The notes: generated by a model not told the origin, from the letters alone. DNA of 64,000 bases from Spirosoma validum (GCF_014699035.1 NZ_JACXAA010000011.1:124001-188000), one strand, 5' to 3'. Positions 42,449 to 51,965 are shown, counted from the stretch's first letter. Program-made: numbers and translations.

Positions 42449-43561
42449 TCAGGGTTTGTTATGCGTAGTATTCTGATAATGTGCGCGCAATAAATCTTCG
42501 CCCCAGTCATTGGTTAAATCCCGCACGACGGTGTGAATATGATTGGCATTTGTCTGCGTATTATCGTATTCAATCAGAATCGTGGGGCCATGAATTCGAT
42601 AATACCAGCCTTTCCCTTCACCAAGCTCTGGCGTTAGATCGCCCGCCCAGGCAAACCGCAAACTATCCAATCCCGCCTTTTCTAACTTCACCATCTGCTG
42701 TTTAGCCAACGTGATGCGGTAGTTTGTTAGATAGGATTGCAGCAGATCCAGAAACAACTTTCGCTGATCGGCTTTCATCTCGGATAGCATTAGTCCATCC
42801 ATTCGCTCCAGAGAGGCAGTACGTTTATTGCTGGTAAGAATTTCGGGATACGCTACAGGAGCGATGATTGCCTTTTTCCGCTGATCCGCATCGAGCGTTT
42901 TCAGCAATGCAAAAGCTCGCTCGGTTTCCTGTTTCAGGATTTGCCGACCTTTCTGCGGAAGATCGTTGACCCGTGCGTCACCCATGCGTTTATCAGCCAT
43001 CTTCGTATCATATTCGAGTATTCCCGGATTACTGCCGAAAAAGGTTGGCGTCTGCGCCAGCACCTGGCCCGTCAATGATAAGAACTGAAGGGATAAATGA
43101 TGGCCCTCAATACGCCAGCTCCACGGTTTTTTATCGTCCGGACTACCAAATACGGTGAACGAATAATTTTCGGGATCCCGATACGTATCGTTTGGTGGAC
43201 GATTATCAATCACGCGCAGCACGTTTTCCATATCGATAATGGACGTCGCTTTCTCATAGCCCTGGTCACTCAGTCCTGTTTTGAGCATCGCCATCGCAGC
43301 CCGGCGCTGATCAGGCGTCATCTGTTTCAGCGGTAAGCCTTTACGTTCCCTCGGCACGAAATGCCAGTTAAACCGTTCGGTATCCTCAAATGGGTAAGTG
43401 GCTTTCTGACGCTGTTCAGGGGTAAGGGTTCCTAAAAATTCAGTGACGGCATTCAGCATTTCGTCTTTGATACGTTGCTGAGCCGCTGGTGCTTTAGGTG
43501 GTGAAACAACCTGAGCCAGGGCCTGCCCGGCCAGGAGCCAGAAGAAAAGAAACTGCTTCAT
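42449..43561 (-). CDS. DUF3500-family secreted protein
   Basis: 370 residues from MKQFLFFWLLAGQALAQ, chosen because it begins a clean signal peptide; the open frame extends 25 residues upstream without family features. The body matches DUF3500: FLGTLTPEQRQKATYPFEDTERFNWHFVPRERKGLPLKQMTPDQRRAAMAMLKTGLSDQGYEKA, PWSWRIEGHHLSLQFLSL, and GLDSLRFAWAGDLTPELGEGKGWYYRIHGPTILIEYDNTQTNANHIHTVVRDLTNDWGEDLLRAHY. It is extracytoplasmic. The conserved His and Trp residues (WRIEGHHL, NHIHTV) suggest a metal-binding or redox site. No experimental function is known to me. It stands alone, between the S8 gene and a divergent membrane-protein gene. Confidence 0.85.
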   Translation of the reverse strand: MKQFLFFWLLAGQALAQVVSPPKAPAAQQRIKDEMLNAVTEFLGTLTPEQRQKATYPFEDTERFNWHFVPRERKGLPLKQMTPDQRRAAMAMLKTGLSDQGYEKATSIIDMENVLRVIDNRPPNDTYRDPENYSFTVFGSPDDKKPWSWRIEGHHLSLQFLSLTGQVLAQTPTFFGSNPGILEYDTKMADKRMGDARVNDLPQKGRQILKQETERAFALLKTLDADQRKKAIIAPVAYPEILTSNKRTASLERMDGLMLSEMKADQRKLFLDLLQSYLTNYRITLAKQQMVKLEKAGLDSLRFAWAGDLTPELGEGKGWYYRIHGPTILIEYDNTQTNANHIHTVVRDLTNDWGEDLLRAHYQNTTHNKP

Positions 43562-43689
43562 GATGAATGCTTTAATTCGCATGAAAGAAAGTGCCCAGAC
43601 TTCTGAATTTACCCTACCATCCAAGATTATATACAATTGATCCTAACAACCACAGACGTTTGGCAGTTTAAGTAAACAGCTGCACTGTA

Positions 43690-44811
43690 ATGTACTACGA
43701 TATGTCAACTCGCCCACCGAACGATAGTATGGGGCCGCTCGATCACTTAGCATTACGTTACCTGCGACAGGCACTCGATTCAACTCACCCTGCCGACGAG
43801 CCATACGTTTTAAATCCTGTTGAAAGTCGGGTAATTCGCCGGACAAAAATCATAACCTTACTCATGGCGTCTCTGCTGGGTATAGCAGGCGTCCTATTTC
43901 TTTATTGGCCCCAATACCTGTGGCCAGATTTGTTTGCCAGTAACACAATTGACCTGTTTGGCGAGTCGTACGAACTACCGATCGTTACAACTTTATACGG
44001 AATTCTGTTGGTTTACGCAGAAGTGAACTTACTGCTCGCCCTAAACCTACGGGGTGTGAAAGCGATCATGCAGGTATGCCAGTTTCCGCGCGCTCATGAC
44101 GCTCAGTACGATCGACATTTACAGGCATTAGCCGACGCAGCGCTCGAAAAAACGAATCGGGGTATTTTGCGCTTCGGTATCGATCCGTATCTAAATATGC
44201 CCCGTTGGGGATTAAGTTTATTCTTTCTGATTAATATTGGGAAAGCTGTCTTCAGCAACCTAGTACTAAAGTTCTTCCTGAAGCGATTCATTGGCCGGTA
44301 TGCCCTACGTCAGATGACTGATCTGGCCGGTATGCCAATTTTTGCCGTCTGGAATGCGTGGGCATCGTGGCAGGTACTTCACGAAGCGCAGGTTCGGGTG
44401 ATGGCGCCGACCACCATTCGCGAGTTTGTGCATGAACTACACGATGAGTGGGGTAAAAACGACGAATTTCGTCCACTGATTCTCGAAGCACTTCAATACG
44501 TAGCAATTCTGAAGCGCCAATATAATTACGCCCATTTCCTGCTCACCGAAACGCTAATGGATCGTTTCGGATTACGAATTGATTCACCACTGACGGGAAA
44601 TTTTCCGGAACATGTGCTTCAGGCGCCACCTGCTGTGCGTAGAAGTCTGGAACGTCTGATTGTGTTTGGGGTGTTGGTCGATGGCAAGCTTTCCTGGCTT
44701 GAAAAACGTCGTCTTCGGGAATTACGTAATAAAGGTTTTCTGACGTATTCGGCCAGTGAAATTCAACGGTTAGGCAACGATTATAATCAAGGTCGTGGTC
44801 TTTGGGTATAA
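43690..44811 (+). CDS. Conserved membrane protein of unknown function (LBF_2804-like)
   Basis: 373 residues. Membrane segments: about 54-77 (IITLLMASLLGIAGVLFLYWPQYL), 96-119 (LPIVTTLYGILLVYAEVNLLL), 176-198 (LSLFFLINIGKAVFSNLVLKFFL) and possibly 214-232 (MPIFAVWNAWASWQVL). The N-terminal region GPLDHLALRYLRQALD and the C-terminal helical region with VRRSLERLIVFGVLVDGKLSWLEKRRLRELR are soluble. The arrangement resembles proteins named LBF_2804 family in databases, but I recognise it only weakly. No catalytic motif is visible. Start is ATG at 43690, with another at 43702. Its end lies 38 bp before the second three-hairpin repeat. Confidence 0.6.
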   Translation: MYYDMSTRPPNDSMGPLDHLALRYLRQALDSTHPADEPYVLNPVESRVIRRTKIITLLMASLLGIAGVLFLYWPQYLWPDLFASNTIDLFGESYELPIVTTLYGILLVYAEVNLLLALNLRGVKAIMQVCQFPRAHDAQYDRHLQALADAALEKTNRGILRFGIDPYLNMPRWGLSLFFLINIGKAVFSNLVLKFFLKRFIGRYALRQMTDLAGMPIFAVWNAWASWQVLHEAQVRVMAPTTIREFVHELHDEWGKNDEFRPLILEALQYVAILKRQYNYAHFLLTETLMDRFGLRIDSPLTGNFPEHVLQAPPAVRRSLERLIVFGVLVDGKLSWLEKRRLRELRNKGFLTYSASEIQRLGNDYNQGRGLWV

Positions 44812-44849
44812 TACAAGTTACTCCTTCTCATTTCCTTCCCAGTTTTCTT

Positions 44850-45021
44850 AGAAGCTGTTTGACTTAGCAATTCCCAGATTTAGGCTACGTCTTGGTGGGG
44901 TCAGATTCTCAAATCTGACCCTAATGCGGTTTCTCAAAACCGAACGGTTCATCCAATTCGGTTTTGAGAAACCGCATTAGGCAGGTTTAAGAACCTGCCT
45001 CCACTACGCTAAACAGCTTCT
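44850..45021. repeat. Three-hairpin modular repeat element, copy 2, with terminal inverted repeats
   Basis: AGAAGCTGTTT (44850-44860) and AAACAGCTTCT (45011-45021) form perfect 11-bp terminal inverted repeats. Inside: stem 1, GGGTCAGATT (44898-44907) with AATCTGACCC (44912-44921) and loop CTCA; stem 2, a perfect 24-bp inverted repeat (44921-44944 with 44957-44980, 12-nt loop); stem 3, AGGCAGGTT (44979-44987) with AACCTGCCT (44992-45000) and loop TAAG. Compared with copy 1 (24715-24861), the sequences of stems 1 and 3 are exchanged between GGCAGGTT and GTCAGATT types. It lies in the 3' flank of the gene ending at 44811. Confidence 0.85.
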
Positions 45022-45289
45022 TCAAAGGACTAAAGTCTTTTATTGGTATCTAAGAAGCCTTAATCTGACTTGGAATGGATATCCTGCGCCGGGGGGATCG
45101 ATATACCTAATTCAACTGTGGCCCTATAAGCACACACGTAATCCTTAACTGTTGAGTTGCATTTTATACACAATTAATATAAAGGAAAAATTAACTTACA
45201 AATAGTTTAAATTTTTTAGATAAATTAACCTTATATTTATCTTTATATAGTTTTAGTAACTAACACACCCCTAATAGCTTCTCTTTGTT
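45022..45289 (+). other. AT-rich promoter region of the gliding-type T9SS protein gene
   Basis: Together with the repeat this is the right half of a gap of about 480 bp. It is AT-rich from 45160, with TAGTTTTA near 45249, one base off the TAnnTTTG -7 box, about 40 bp before the start codon. No other gene is seen. Confidence 0.35.
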
Positions 45290-47674
45290 ATGCCGTACGC
45301 AAACCAATTCGCGAGGTGGCAGCTATACCTGTGTGTCTTTTTGGGGTGTTTGCCCCTGCTAGCCAGCGCCACACATATTGTTGGTGGGCATCTTGAAATG
45401 AAAGCTCTGGGCGATAAGCCAGGTCATTTCAGGATTTCACTGGTCTATTGCTTTGATGAATTGCAGGCCTGGCCAGCGGCAGCCAATGCGCTCATTGTTA
45501 TTTACCGAAAACAGGATAATCAACTTATTGATTCGCTACGTATTGATAATCAAACTATCAATGGTCGTCCGCCTGTCATTTTCGCGAATGAAGCTTGTGC
45601 CACTCAGGCAAAAATGAAAATAAGTCTGGTACGTTACGAAGGCGATGTACAGCTAAATCCGAATACATACACTGATCCTTCGGGTTATTATCTGGCTTAT
45701 CAAACCTGTTGCCGCAATGGTGGCATTACGAACATTCAGCGACCAAACCGGGCTGGGTATGTTTACTATCTGGAATTTCCGCCGTTGATTAAAGATGGAA
45801 AAGCGGTTACTAACTCATCCCCTGCTTTCGGTACGCTTGATGGTGAATACATCTGCATTAACAAACCCTTTCGTTTTAATTTCAATGCTTCTGACACCGA
45901 CGGCGATCAGCTCCGTTATTCAATAACGACTCCGCTTTATGGATTTCAGGATGCCAACGGAAATCCATACATACGTGCAGCGCCCTACCCGGAAGTGCAA
46001 TGGATAGCTGGCTACGGTCCAGATAATACAATCCCAGGTAATCCCCCCCTTTCCATCAATCCTCAAACGGGTGAGCTTTCCGTAACAGCGACGAAACTCG
46101 GACTTTTCGTTTTTGCAATACGAGTTGAGGAGTTTCGGAACGGCGAAAAAATTGGCGAAATCCGGCGTGATTATCAATTTTTAGTGACCGACTGTCCAAC
46201 AGCCATTCCACCTACGGCTTCCATCGCTATTCAGAACCAGCCAACTGGCGCAACGGAGGCTAACTTATGCGAAGGAAAATCAGCTGAATTACAGGCAACA
46301 GTTAACAAAGACTGGCACTACCAATGGAAGATCAACGGTAGCAACATTACGGGAGCTACAAGCCCAACAATAACCGTTACGGAGCCGGGTGAGTACTCGC
46401 TCGAGACGTCGTTAAAAAATCAATGCAGCCAATCACAACGATCGACAAAAGTTACGATCAAGCGTAATACGTCTGTTCTCAAGCTTGCCGTTGAGGGGAA
46501 GTTGTGCAGTCCAACGGATAAAGTGACCTTAAAAGCACCCGCTGGTACGTCTTATTCTTACATCTGGTATTTGGACAAGCAGGAACAAACCAACCAGACA
46601 ACGGCCCTTTTTACGACGAGTCAGCCTGGGCATTACACCGCCCTGGTTAAAGATCCAGCCGGGTGCGTTTCGCATACCGACACGGTTACGTTATCAATCC
46701 GTATACCGCCACAGGCAACTATAACATCATCAGCGAGTGCGCTTTGTCAGGGCGATTCAGTAGCGTTGCAAGGGGGCGGGGGTATTACCTACGTCTGGAA
46801 TCTGAACAACCAGGTGATTCCGAATGCCCTGAAAGCGACTTTTTACGCCCGTCAGCCCGGTACGTACAGTGTCAGTGTAAGTGACTCAGCAGGATGTTCA
46901 GCTACGTCCCAGCCTATCAGCTTATCTGTGGTCACTAAAATCAATGTTACGCTTGATTCATTAAAGGCGATTTGCGGAACAAATGGTTCGCCGATTTCCC
47001 TGAACGGTTATCCAGCAGGTGGCGTCTTCGCTGGTATCGGTACGGCAGATTCCCACTTCGATCCGTCAAAGGCAGGCGTCGGACAGCACCTGATAACTTA
47101 TACCGTGAAAGGTGTTTCAGCCTGTCAGAGCGGTAGTGCCAGTCGATACGTAGCAGTCAACGCAGTACCGAGCGTTACGTTACCCCCTGAACTCAGCACA
47201 TCGAAAGGCGGAACCGTTGACCTGCGTCCTGTACTAACGAGTCAGCCCGTACACAGTCAATGGCAACCAACGACTTATCTCACTGATCCTACCCAACCCA
47301 TCACGCAGGCGACTGGCGTGGATAACGATATCAGCTATACGCTACAAATCGAAGATGCCGAAGGATGTCGCGCAGAAGCAACAGTACACGTAGTAGTGAG
47401 ACAGCGAATCGGAATACCCGATGCGTTTACGCCCAACGGTGATGGTGTTAACGAAGTTTGGGAGCTAAAAGGAATTGACGCTTATCCTGAAGCAGAATTA
47501 ACCATTTATAATCGGTGGGGTCAAATTATTTTTTACACAAATGGCGGATATAGTCAGCCCTTTAACGGCATTTTCAACGGTCAAAAATTACCCGATGGCG
47601 CTTACACCTATACGCTGAAACCAACACCAAAACAAGCACAGAATATAAACGGAGTTGTCTTATTGATACGTTAA
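45290..47674 (+). CDS. T9SS type B (gliding motility-associated C-terminal domain) surface protein
   Basis: 794 residues. A signal peptide (about 1-27, LPLLASA) is followed by THIVGGHLEMKALGD, a start shared by large Bacteroidota surface proteins, then an N-terminal beta domain with paired cysteines (FANEACATQAKM; YQTCCRNGG) to about residue 310. Several Ig-like modules of about 80 residues follow (CEGKSAELQATVNKDWHYQWKINGSNITGATS; CSPTDKVTLKAPAGTSYSYIWYLD; CQGDSVALQGGGGITYVWNLN). The C-terminus (IGIPDAFTPNGDGVNEVWELKG, ELTIYNRWGQIIFYTNGGY, LPDGAYTYTLK, NGVVLLIR) is the gliding motility-associated type B sorting domain. Likely an adhesin-like surface protein. A PKD lipoprotein gene follows after 28 bp and may be cotranscribed. 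Confidence 0.9.
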   Translation: MPYANQFARWQLYLCVFLGCLPLLASATHIVGGHLEMKALGDKPGHFRISLVYCFDELQAWPAAANALIVIYRKQDNQLIDSLRIDNQTINGRPPVIFANEACATQAKMKISLVRYEGDVQLNPNTYTDPSGYYLAYQTCCRNGGITNIQRPNRAGYVYYLEFPPLIKDGKAVTNSSPAFGTLDGEYICINKPFRFNFNASDTDGDQLRYSITTPLYGFQDANGNPYIRAAPYPEVQWIAGYGPDNTIPGNPPLSINPQTGELSVTATKLGLFVFAIRVEEFRNGEKIGEIRRDYQFLVTDCPTAIPPTASIAIQNQPTGATEANLCEGKSAELQATVNKDWHYQWKINGSNITGATSPTITVTEPGEYSLETSLKNQCSQSQRSTKVTIKRNTSVLKLAVEGKLCSPTDKVTLKAPAGTSYSYIWYLDKQEQTNQTTALFTTSQPGHYTALVKDPAGCVSHTDTVTLSIRIPPQATITSSASALCQGDSVALQGGGGITYVWNLNNQVIPNALKATFYARQPGTYSVSVSDSAGCSATSQPISLSVVTKINVTLDSLKAICGTNGSPISLNGYPAGGVFAGIGTADSHFDPSKAGVGQHLITYTVKGVSACQSGSASRYVAVNAVPSVTLPPELSTSKGGTVDLRPVLTSQPVHSQWQPTTYLTDPTQPITQATGVDNDISYTLQIEDAEGCRAEATVHVVVRQRIGIPDAFTPNGDGVNEVWELKGIDAYPEAELTIYNRWGQIIFYTNGGYSQPFNGIFNGQKLPDGAYTYTLKPTPKQAQNINGVVLLIR

Positions 47675-47702
47675 GCAGGTTTTATTTTTCAATCTGAAAT
47701 TC

Positions 47703-48500
47703 ATGAAAAAACAGTTTTATTTACTCTTTTTCTGCTCAATAATCCTTGGTTGTCAGCCTAAAATAACGCCTAAACCAACGGCTGATTTTGATTTTACTGT
47801 TGACACAGGTGGGCGGGTTCAGTTCACCAATAAATCTCAGGATGCAGATCGCTACCAGTGGATATTTACGGATGGACAAGCCAGTACCGATCCAAATCCA
47901 CTTATAACGTTTAAAAGTAATGGAATTTATTCAGCACAGTTAATAGCTAAAGGGAGGGCAGGTACCGATGATATTACCAGAAGTGTGGAAATAACGACCG
48001 TGGCTGTTCAGGCCAGACCCGTTGCCAATTTCGACTATACAATTGGCGCAGGTGGACGTGTTCAGTTTACCAACAAATCAACAAATGCGGATCGGTATCA
48101 GTGGATATTTAACGATGGCCAAGCCTCCACTGATCCAAGTCCAGTCATCACATTTAAAAGCAATGGGACTCATTCCGTGCAGCTATATGCCAAAAATATT
48201 ATTGGCATCGATGACATCACAAAAAGTATAGAAATAACAGATGTTGTCACTACAGGTACGGCCCTGTTCTGGGTAAATTCGAGTGTTGCTACCGATATAG
48301 AAATTTACGTCGATAACGGTCTTCGGGGAATCATTACCCGGTCACAATCGGCTGCGCCTGCGTGCGGAGCAGAAGGATACGTAACGCTAACCTATCCAGC
48401 CGGAACGTACAGCTATTACGCTAAATCAAAAACGCAGAGTTGGTCAGGCACTTTTACCGTAAAAAATGGAACCTGTACTACAAAAATGCTGGGTGAATAG
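47703..48500 (+). CDS. PKD-domain lipoprotein with two near-identical repeats
   Basis: 265 residues. The signal peptide ends in a lipobox (SIILGC; Cys17). Two PKD modules follow at about 26-100 and 109-180, almost identical: GGRVQFTNKS, ADRYQWIF, DGQASTDP and ITFKSNG recur in both. The DNA is also similar (around 47810 and 48050), pointing to a recent internal duplication. The last about 80 residues (TGTALFWVNSSVATDIEIYVDNGLRGII, SYYAKSKTQSWSGTF) form another beta domain with two cysteines. PKD domains mediate extracellular binding. It probably lies on the outer membrane surface and is likely cotranscribed with the T9SS type B protein upstream. Confidence 0.85.
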   Translation: MKKQFYLLFFCSIILGCQPKITPKPTADFDFTVDTGGRVQFTNKSQDADRYQWIFTDGQASTDPNPLITFKSNGIYSAQLIAKGRAGTDDITRSVEITTVAVQARPVANFDYTIGAGGRVQFTNKSTNADRYQWIFNDGQASTDPSPVITFKSNGTHSVQLYAKNIIGIDDITKSIEITDVVTTGTALFWVNSSVATDIEIYVDNGLRGIITRSQSAAPACGAEGYVTLTYPAGTYSYYAKSKTQSWSGTFTVKNGTCTTKMLGE

Positions 48501-48747
48501 CGGTAAGTATAACTCATTTAACTCGCACTAATCTTTTGACAATCAGATCCTAATAATCTAATCGTAACCTTAAATTCATCTAGATCAACGTGATTAAATT
48601 AAGCTTTTTCTCAACCTAGCAATTTGTAGTTTGATCAGACTGTAATCACTGATTTGACGGTACAATCGTTGGTATTGTCTTACAAATTTTATGCTGTAAA
48701 TAAGTCTACAGCCTGTTTCTATAATCACCTAATTAACCGCTTTCACA

Positions 48748-49518
48748 ATGAGTTCCGAAAAAGAATACAGCAACTACACGACGTATCAGGATGCTGAAGA
48801 TTTTAAGCGACTTGATTTTATCGTCAACTCAATTAAGGACTTAAAGAAAAAGGATGCATATATCCTGGACATTGGGTGCGGAAATGGTAATATTTCTTTA
48901 GCCCTGGGCGCTTTAGGTTACAAGGTACTGGGAATTGATATTGATCCGGTATCTATAAAAAATGCGACAGAATTAAATACGTTTGACAATGTTCGTTTTG
49001 ACGTATCAGATGCCAATTCATTTTCGATCAATGATAATTTCGATGCTGTCGTTTGTAGCGAAGTGCTTGAGCATTTAGATCATCCCTGGGAACTGGTCAA
49101 ATCGATTTATCGAATATTAAAACCAGGTGGTATTCTGGTAGCAACTGTCCCAAATGGTCAGGGTCCCCGTGAGGTACTTGTCACACGACCAATGTTGTGG
49201 CTTCATTCTAAAAATTTAGGCAGACCTGTCGAAGCATTTAAACGATTGCTGGGCTATAAAAACACTACGTTGCAAAGCTCGAATGAAGACTTAACGCATA
49301 CGCAATTTTTCTCAGTAAATAGTTTTCGAAAATTAATTGAAAATGCAGGTTTTGTTCAACGACGCTGGGGAAGCTCCAATTTCATTAGTCGTATTTTCCC
49401 ATATTCAATTCTCACAAGAAAAAGCTATATCCTGCAAAAATTAGATTGCCACGTAGCGGATTATATCCCGAAACAATTGGCGAGTGGTTTTTTTACCTCC
49501 TGGAAAAAGCCTGCTTAA
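48748..49518 (+). CDS. Class I SAM-dependent methyltransferase
   Basis: 256 residues. Motif I is ILDIGCGNGNISLALGALGYKVLGIDID (about residues 35-62), with the acidic residue after it; motif II is FDAVVCSEVLEHLDHPWELVKSIYRILKPGGILVATVPNG. This is a methyltransferase_11/23-type fold. The C-terminal third (about 145-256) has no clear function. It is the first gene of the polysaccharide locus on this side and precedes a glycosyltransferase by 48 bp on the same strand. It may O-methylate a sugar or lipid intermediate; acceptor unknown. The 247 bp before it are AT-rich and hold nothing else that I can see. Confidence 0.9.
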   Translation: MSSEKEYSNYTTYQDAEDFKRLDFIVNSIKDLKKKDAYILDIGCGNGNISLALGALGYKVLGIDIDPVSIKNATELNTFDNVRFDVSDANSFSINDNFDAVVCSEVLEHLDHPWELVKSIYRILKPGGILVATVPNGQGPREVLVTRPMLWLHSKNLGRPVEAFKRLLGYKNTTLQSSNEDLTHTQFFSVNSFRKLIENAGFVQRRWGSSNFISRIFPYSILTRKSYILQKLDCHVADYIPKQLASGFFTSWKKPA

Positions 49519-49566
49519 TTTATTTTTTCAAAAATCGTGTAATCTGACCAGTAATCTACGCTAATC

Positions 49567-50703
49567 ATGAGCGGTAAAATCAGAGTACTTCAGGCCATTC
49601 GTCAAGGGAAGATTGGTGGTGGAGAAAGTCATGTTTTGAACCTGGTGAACTTTCTGGATAAGGAACAATTTGAGCCTATTGTTCTCTCGTTTACGCCCGG
49701 TCCCATGGTCGATAAACTTCGGGCCAGTGGTATCACGACGCACGTCATTCCTGGAAAAAGTCCGATAAATGTTCAGATGTGGCGGCAGGTCAAATCCTTA
49801 CTGGAAGAAGAGCAAATCGACCTGATTCACGTACACGGTACCCGGGCAAACATGAACATTGTCTGGGCAGCCAAGCAGTGTAAAATTCCGATTGTCTATA
49901 CCGTGCATGGCTGGTCATTTCACCCCGATCAATCGTTTCTGATACGTAACGCCCGCATTACAGCCGAACGAATGCTGACCCGCTGGGCCGATCTGACGAT
50001 TACCGTATCGAACTCAAATCATAAGACTGGACAGCAACTCATCAAAGGGTTTCAATCGAAGATTATTTTTTATGGAATAGACACGCAACGCTTCCAGCGG
50101 GAGCAGGATTTTACCGACGTTCGTACGCCTTATGGTATCCCTGCCGATCATACACTGGTTCTTTTTCTAGCGCGTATGACGTTGCAGAAAGACCCCATTA
50201 CAATGATTCAGGCCTTTAAAGTAATAGCCGATCGTCACAAGGACATTACCTTGCTCCTGATTGGTCAGGGTGAATTGGATCAGGACGTAGCGGCAGCCAT
50301 TGAACAGAATGGGCTACAGGATCGGGTAGTACGCGATGGTTTTCGGCTCGACGTTCCTGATGTGCTCAACGCCAGCGATATTTACTGTTTACCTTCACTA
50401 TGGGAAGGCCAGCCAATTGGCTTAATCGAGGCTATGGCTATTGGCAAAGCCGTTATTGCTACGCACGTAGATGGTTCTAAAGAATTGGTTAAAGACGGCG
50501 TTAACGGGTTGTTGATCGATCCACAACAACCGCAACAGTTAGCCGAAGCTATTGAACGATTACACGTAAATAGCAAACTCCGGAAAAAGCTGGCGGATCA
50601 GGCGTATTTAACGATCAAAGAGCGTTATGATGGTGCATCAATGGCCCGGCAGATCGAAGATGCTTACCTGAGCATACTTAAGCGCGAATACAGCTATTCA
50701 TGA
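49567..50703 (+). CDS. GT4-family glycosyltransferase
   Basis: 378 residues. GT-B fold with the GT4 pattern: N-terminal GKIGGGESHVLNLVNFLD and HVHGTRANMNIVWAAK, then the C-terminal sugar-nucleotide domain with LVLFLARMTLQKDPITMIQAF, LLIGQGELDQD, DIYCLPSLWEGQPIGLIEAMAIGKAVIATHVDGSKELV, in which the E-x7-E pair (WEGQPIGLIEA) is intact. It would add a sugar to a lipid-linked or exopolysaccharide intermediate. It overlaps the convergent GT2 gene by 10 bp at 50694-50703. Donor and acceptor are unknown. Confidence 0.93.
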   Translation: MSGKIRVLQAIRQGKIGGGESHVLNLVNFLDKEQFEPIVLSFTPGPMVDKLRASGITTHVIPGKSPINVQMWRQVKSLLEEEQIDLIHVHGTRANMNIVWAAKQCKIPIVYTVHGWSFHPDQSFLIRNARITAERMLTRWADLTITVSNSNHKTGQQLIKGFQSKIIFYGIDTQRFQREQDFTDVRTPYGIPADHTLVLFLARMTLQKDPITMIQAFKVIADRHKDITLLLIGQGELDQDVAAAIEQNGLQDRVVRDGFRLDVPDVLNASDIYCLPSLWEGQPIGLIEAMAIGKAVIATHVDGSKELVKDGVNGLLIDPQQPQQLAEAIERLHVNSKLRKKLADQAYLTIKERYDGASMARQIEDAYLSILKREYSYS

Positions 50704-51965
50704 TTGTTAAGCGATAACTTAGGATCGACTGTTATCGGGGGAATGGATGAAGGAGCCGCAGGATCAGACAGGTCCTGCGGTTTTGTTTGAATACCGTGGG
50801 GCGTGTGCAGAAATCGGTTCCGGGCTTTGCGAAAATTCAATGTCGAACGGGTAAAACGCAGGAAGAGCATCGGGAGCGTAACAAGTTCTTTTATGCTGAT
50901 CAGTTTAATGAGGTAACCAGGAATCGAAAGGATCAACACAAAACAGAGAACGGCTAACTGAATCCCCATCGCCTGAAAAAGCCAGGAAATATCGAAAAGG
51001 AAGCTGACGCCTACTCCGATCGACAAAATGCCCAGCAATAAAATTCTTGGCAGAATGAAAAGTTGAAAGGCTTTATCAGCGTAGTCGAATCGACCTGTAA
51101 AAAAGGCAGCTATTCCTTTGAAAAAATACTTTTCGAGATAAAACAGATGCGCTTCAATCCAGCGGGTGCGCTGATGCTCAAAGACAACGCCAGTCTGCAC
51201 TTTTTCGTCGTAGATCAGTGCATTCTCCAGATAAGCAATTTTTATATCATGCTCCCGGACATACATATCCAAGCCTTTGTCGTAGCCGCCGATATCGTTG
51301 GTTTGGGTAATATACTGCTCCATTAAGCCATATTCCAGCGCCATACCCGATCCAATGAAGGACGGAGAAATACCTAACGCCCGATGGCCTTTTCTGAAAA
51401 TATGGTTATTAATTTCTTCACTGATGGCATCCAGAACGGCTACCGTTGTGTTTTTATTTTTAGCAACCCGATGCCCCTGCACTGCCCGCCAACCTTCGTC
51501 GAACGCCATGTTGACCCGATCCAGAAAATCGGGCGCCATATGATTATCAGCATCTGCCACAACGATCACGTCATAGCCATCAGCGCTCAGCTTCTGCATA
51601 CCTGCCCGTAAAGCTTTCGCCACAGTGGATACGTCAAATGATACTTCAATAACCCGAATGGGTAGTTTAGCTAACTCTTTCAACGTAGCAGGCTGAAACG
51701 AGTCAGCAATAACAATCAGATCGTAGGCACTACGTGGATATGTCTGTACCAGATTAGCCAGAACAGACTCCACAATAACGCTATCCTCCCGATAAGCTGG
51801 CACCATCACAGCCATGCGTCGGAACGTAGTAACGGGTAAAAGTTCGGCAGGTTCTTTCGACGGAACGATACGACCCGCAATGGCAAACAAAGCCAGATAT
51901 AGGGTATTGATGGCCGTGTAACTGCAAATCAGGAAAGCAAGAAAGTAGATAGAAGTTAGGATCAT
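50694..51965 (-). CDS. GT2-family membrane glycosyltransferase
   Basis: 423 residues. One N-terminal membrane segment (about 3-30, IYFLAFLICSYTAINTLYLALFAIAG), a cytoplasmic GT-A domain (about 45-260) with VVADADNHMAPDF (D-x-D) and the RW motif HQRTRWIEAHLFYLEKYFF, then two or three C-terminal membrane segments (ILLLGILSIGVGVSFLFD; IQLAVLCFVLILSIPGYLIKLI). This is the layout of processive or membrane-anchored GT2 enzymes related to cellulose/hyaluronan synthases. It is the last gene of the leftward export group, 160 bp after the polymerase. It overlaps the convergent GT4 by 10 bp. The sugar is unknown. Confidence 0.9.
   Translation of the reverse strand: MILTSIYFLAFLICSYTAINTLYLALFAIAGRIVPSKEPAELLPVTTFRRMAVMVPAYREDSVIVESVLANLVQTYPRSAYDLIVIADSFQPATLKELAKLPIRVIEVSFDVSTVAKALRAGMQKLSADGYDVIVVADADNHMAPDFLDRVNMAFDEGWRAVQGHRVAKNKNTTVAVLDAISEEINNHIFRKGHRALGISPSFIGSGMALEYGLMEQYITQTNDIGGYDKGLDMYVREHDIKIAYLENALIYDEKVQTGVVFEHQRTRWIEAHLFYLEKYFFKGIAAFFTGRFDYADKAFQLFILPRILLLGILSIGVGVSFLFDISWLFQAMGIQLAVLCFVLILSIPGYLIKLISIKELVTLPMLFLRFTRSTLNFRKARNRFLHTPHGIQTKPQDLSDPAAPSSIPPITVDPKLSLNNHE

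Noticed and set aside
44850-45021. Miniature inverted-repeat transposable element (MITE) as a firm call
   Set aside because: Terminal inverted repeats are clear, but no target-site duplication is visible and no transposase is nearby, so it is listed as a repeat.
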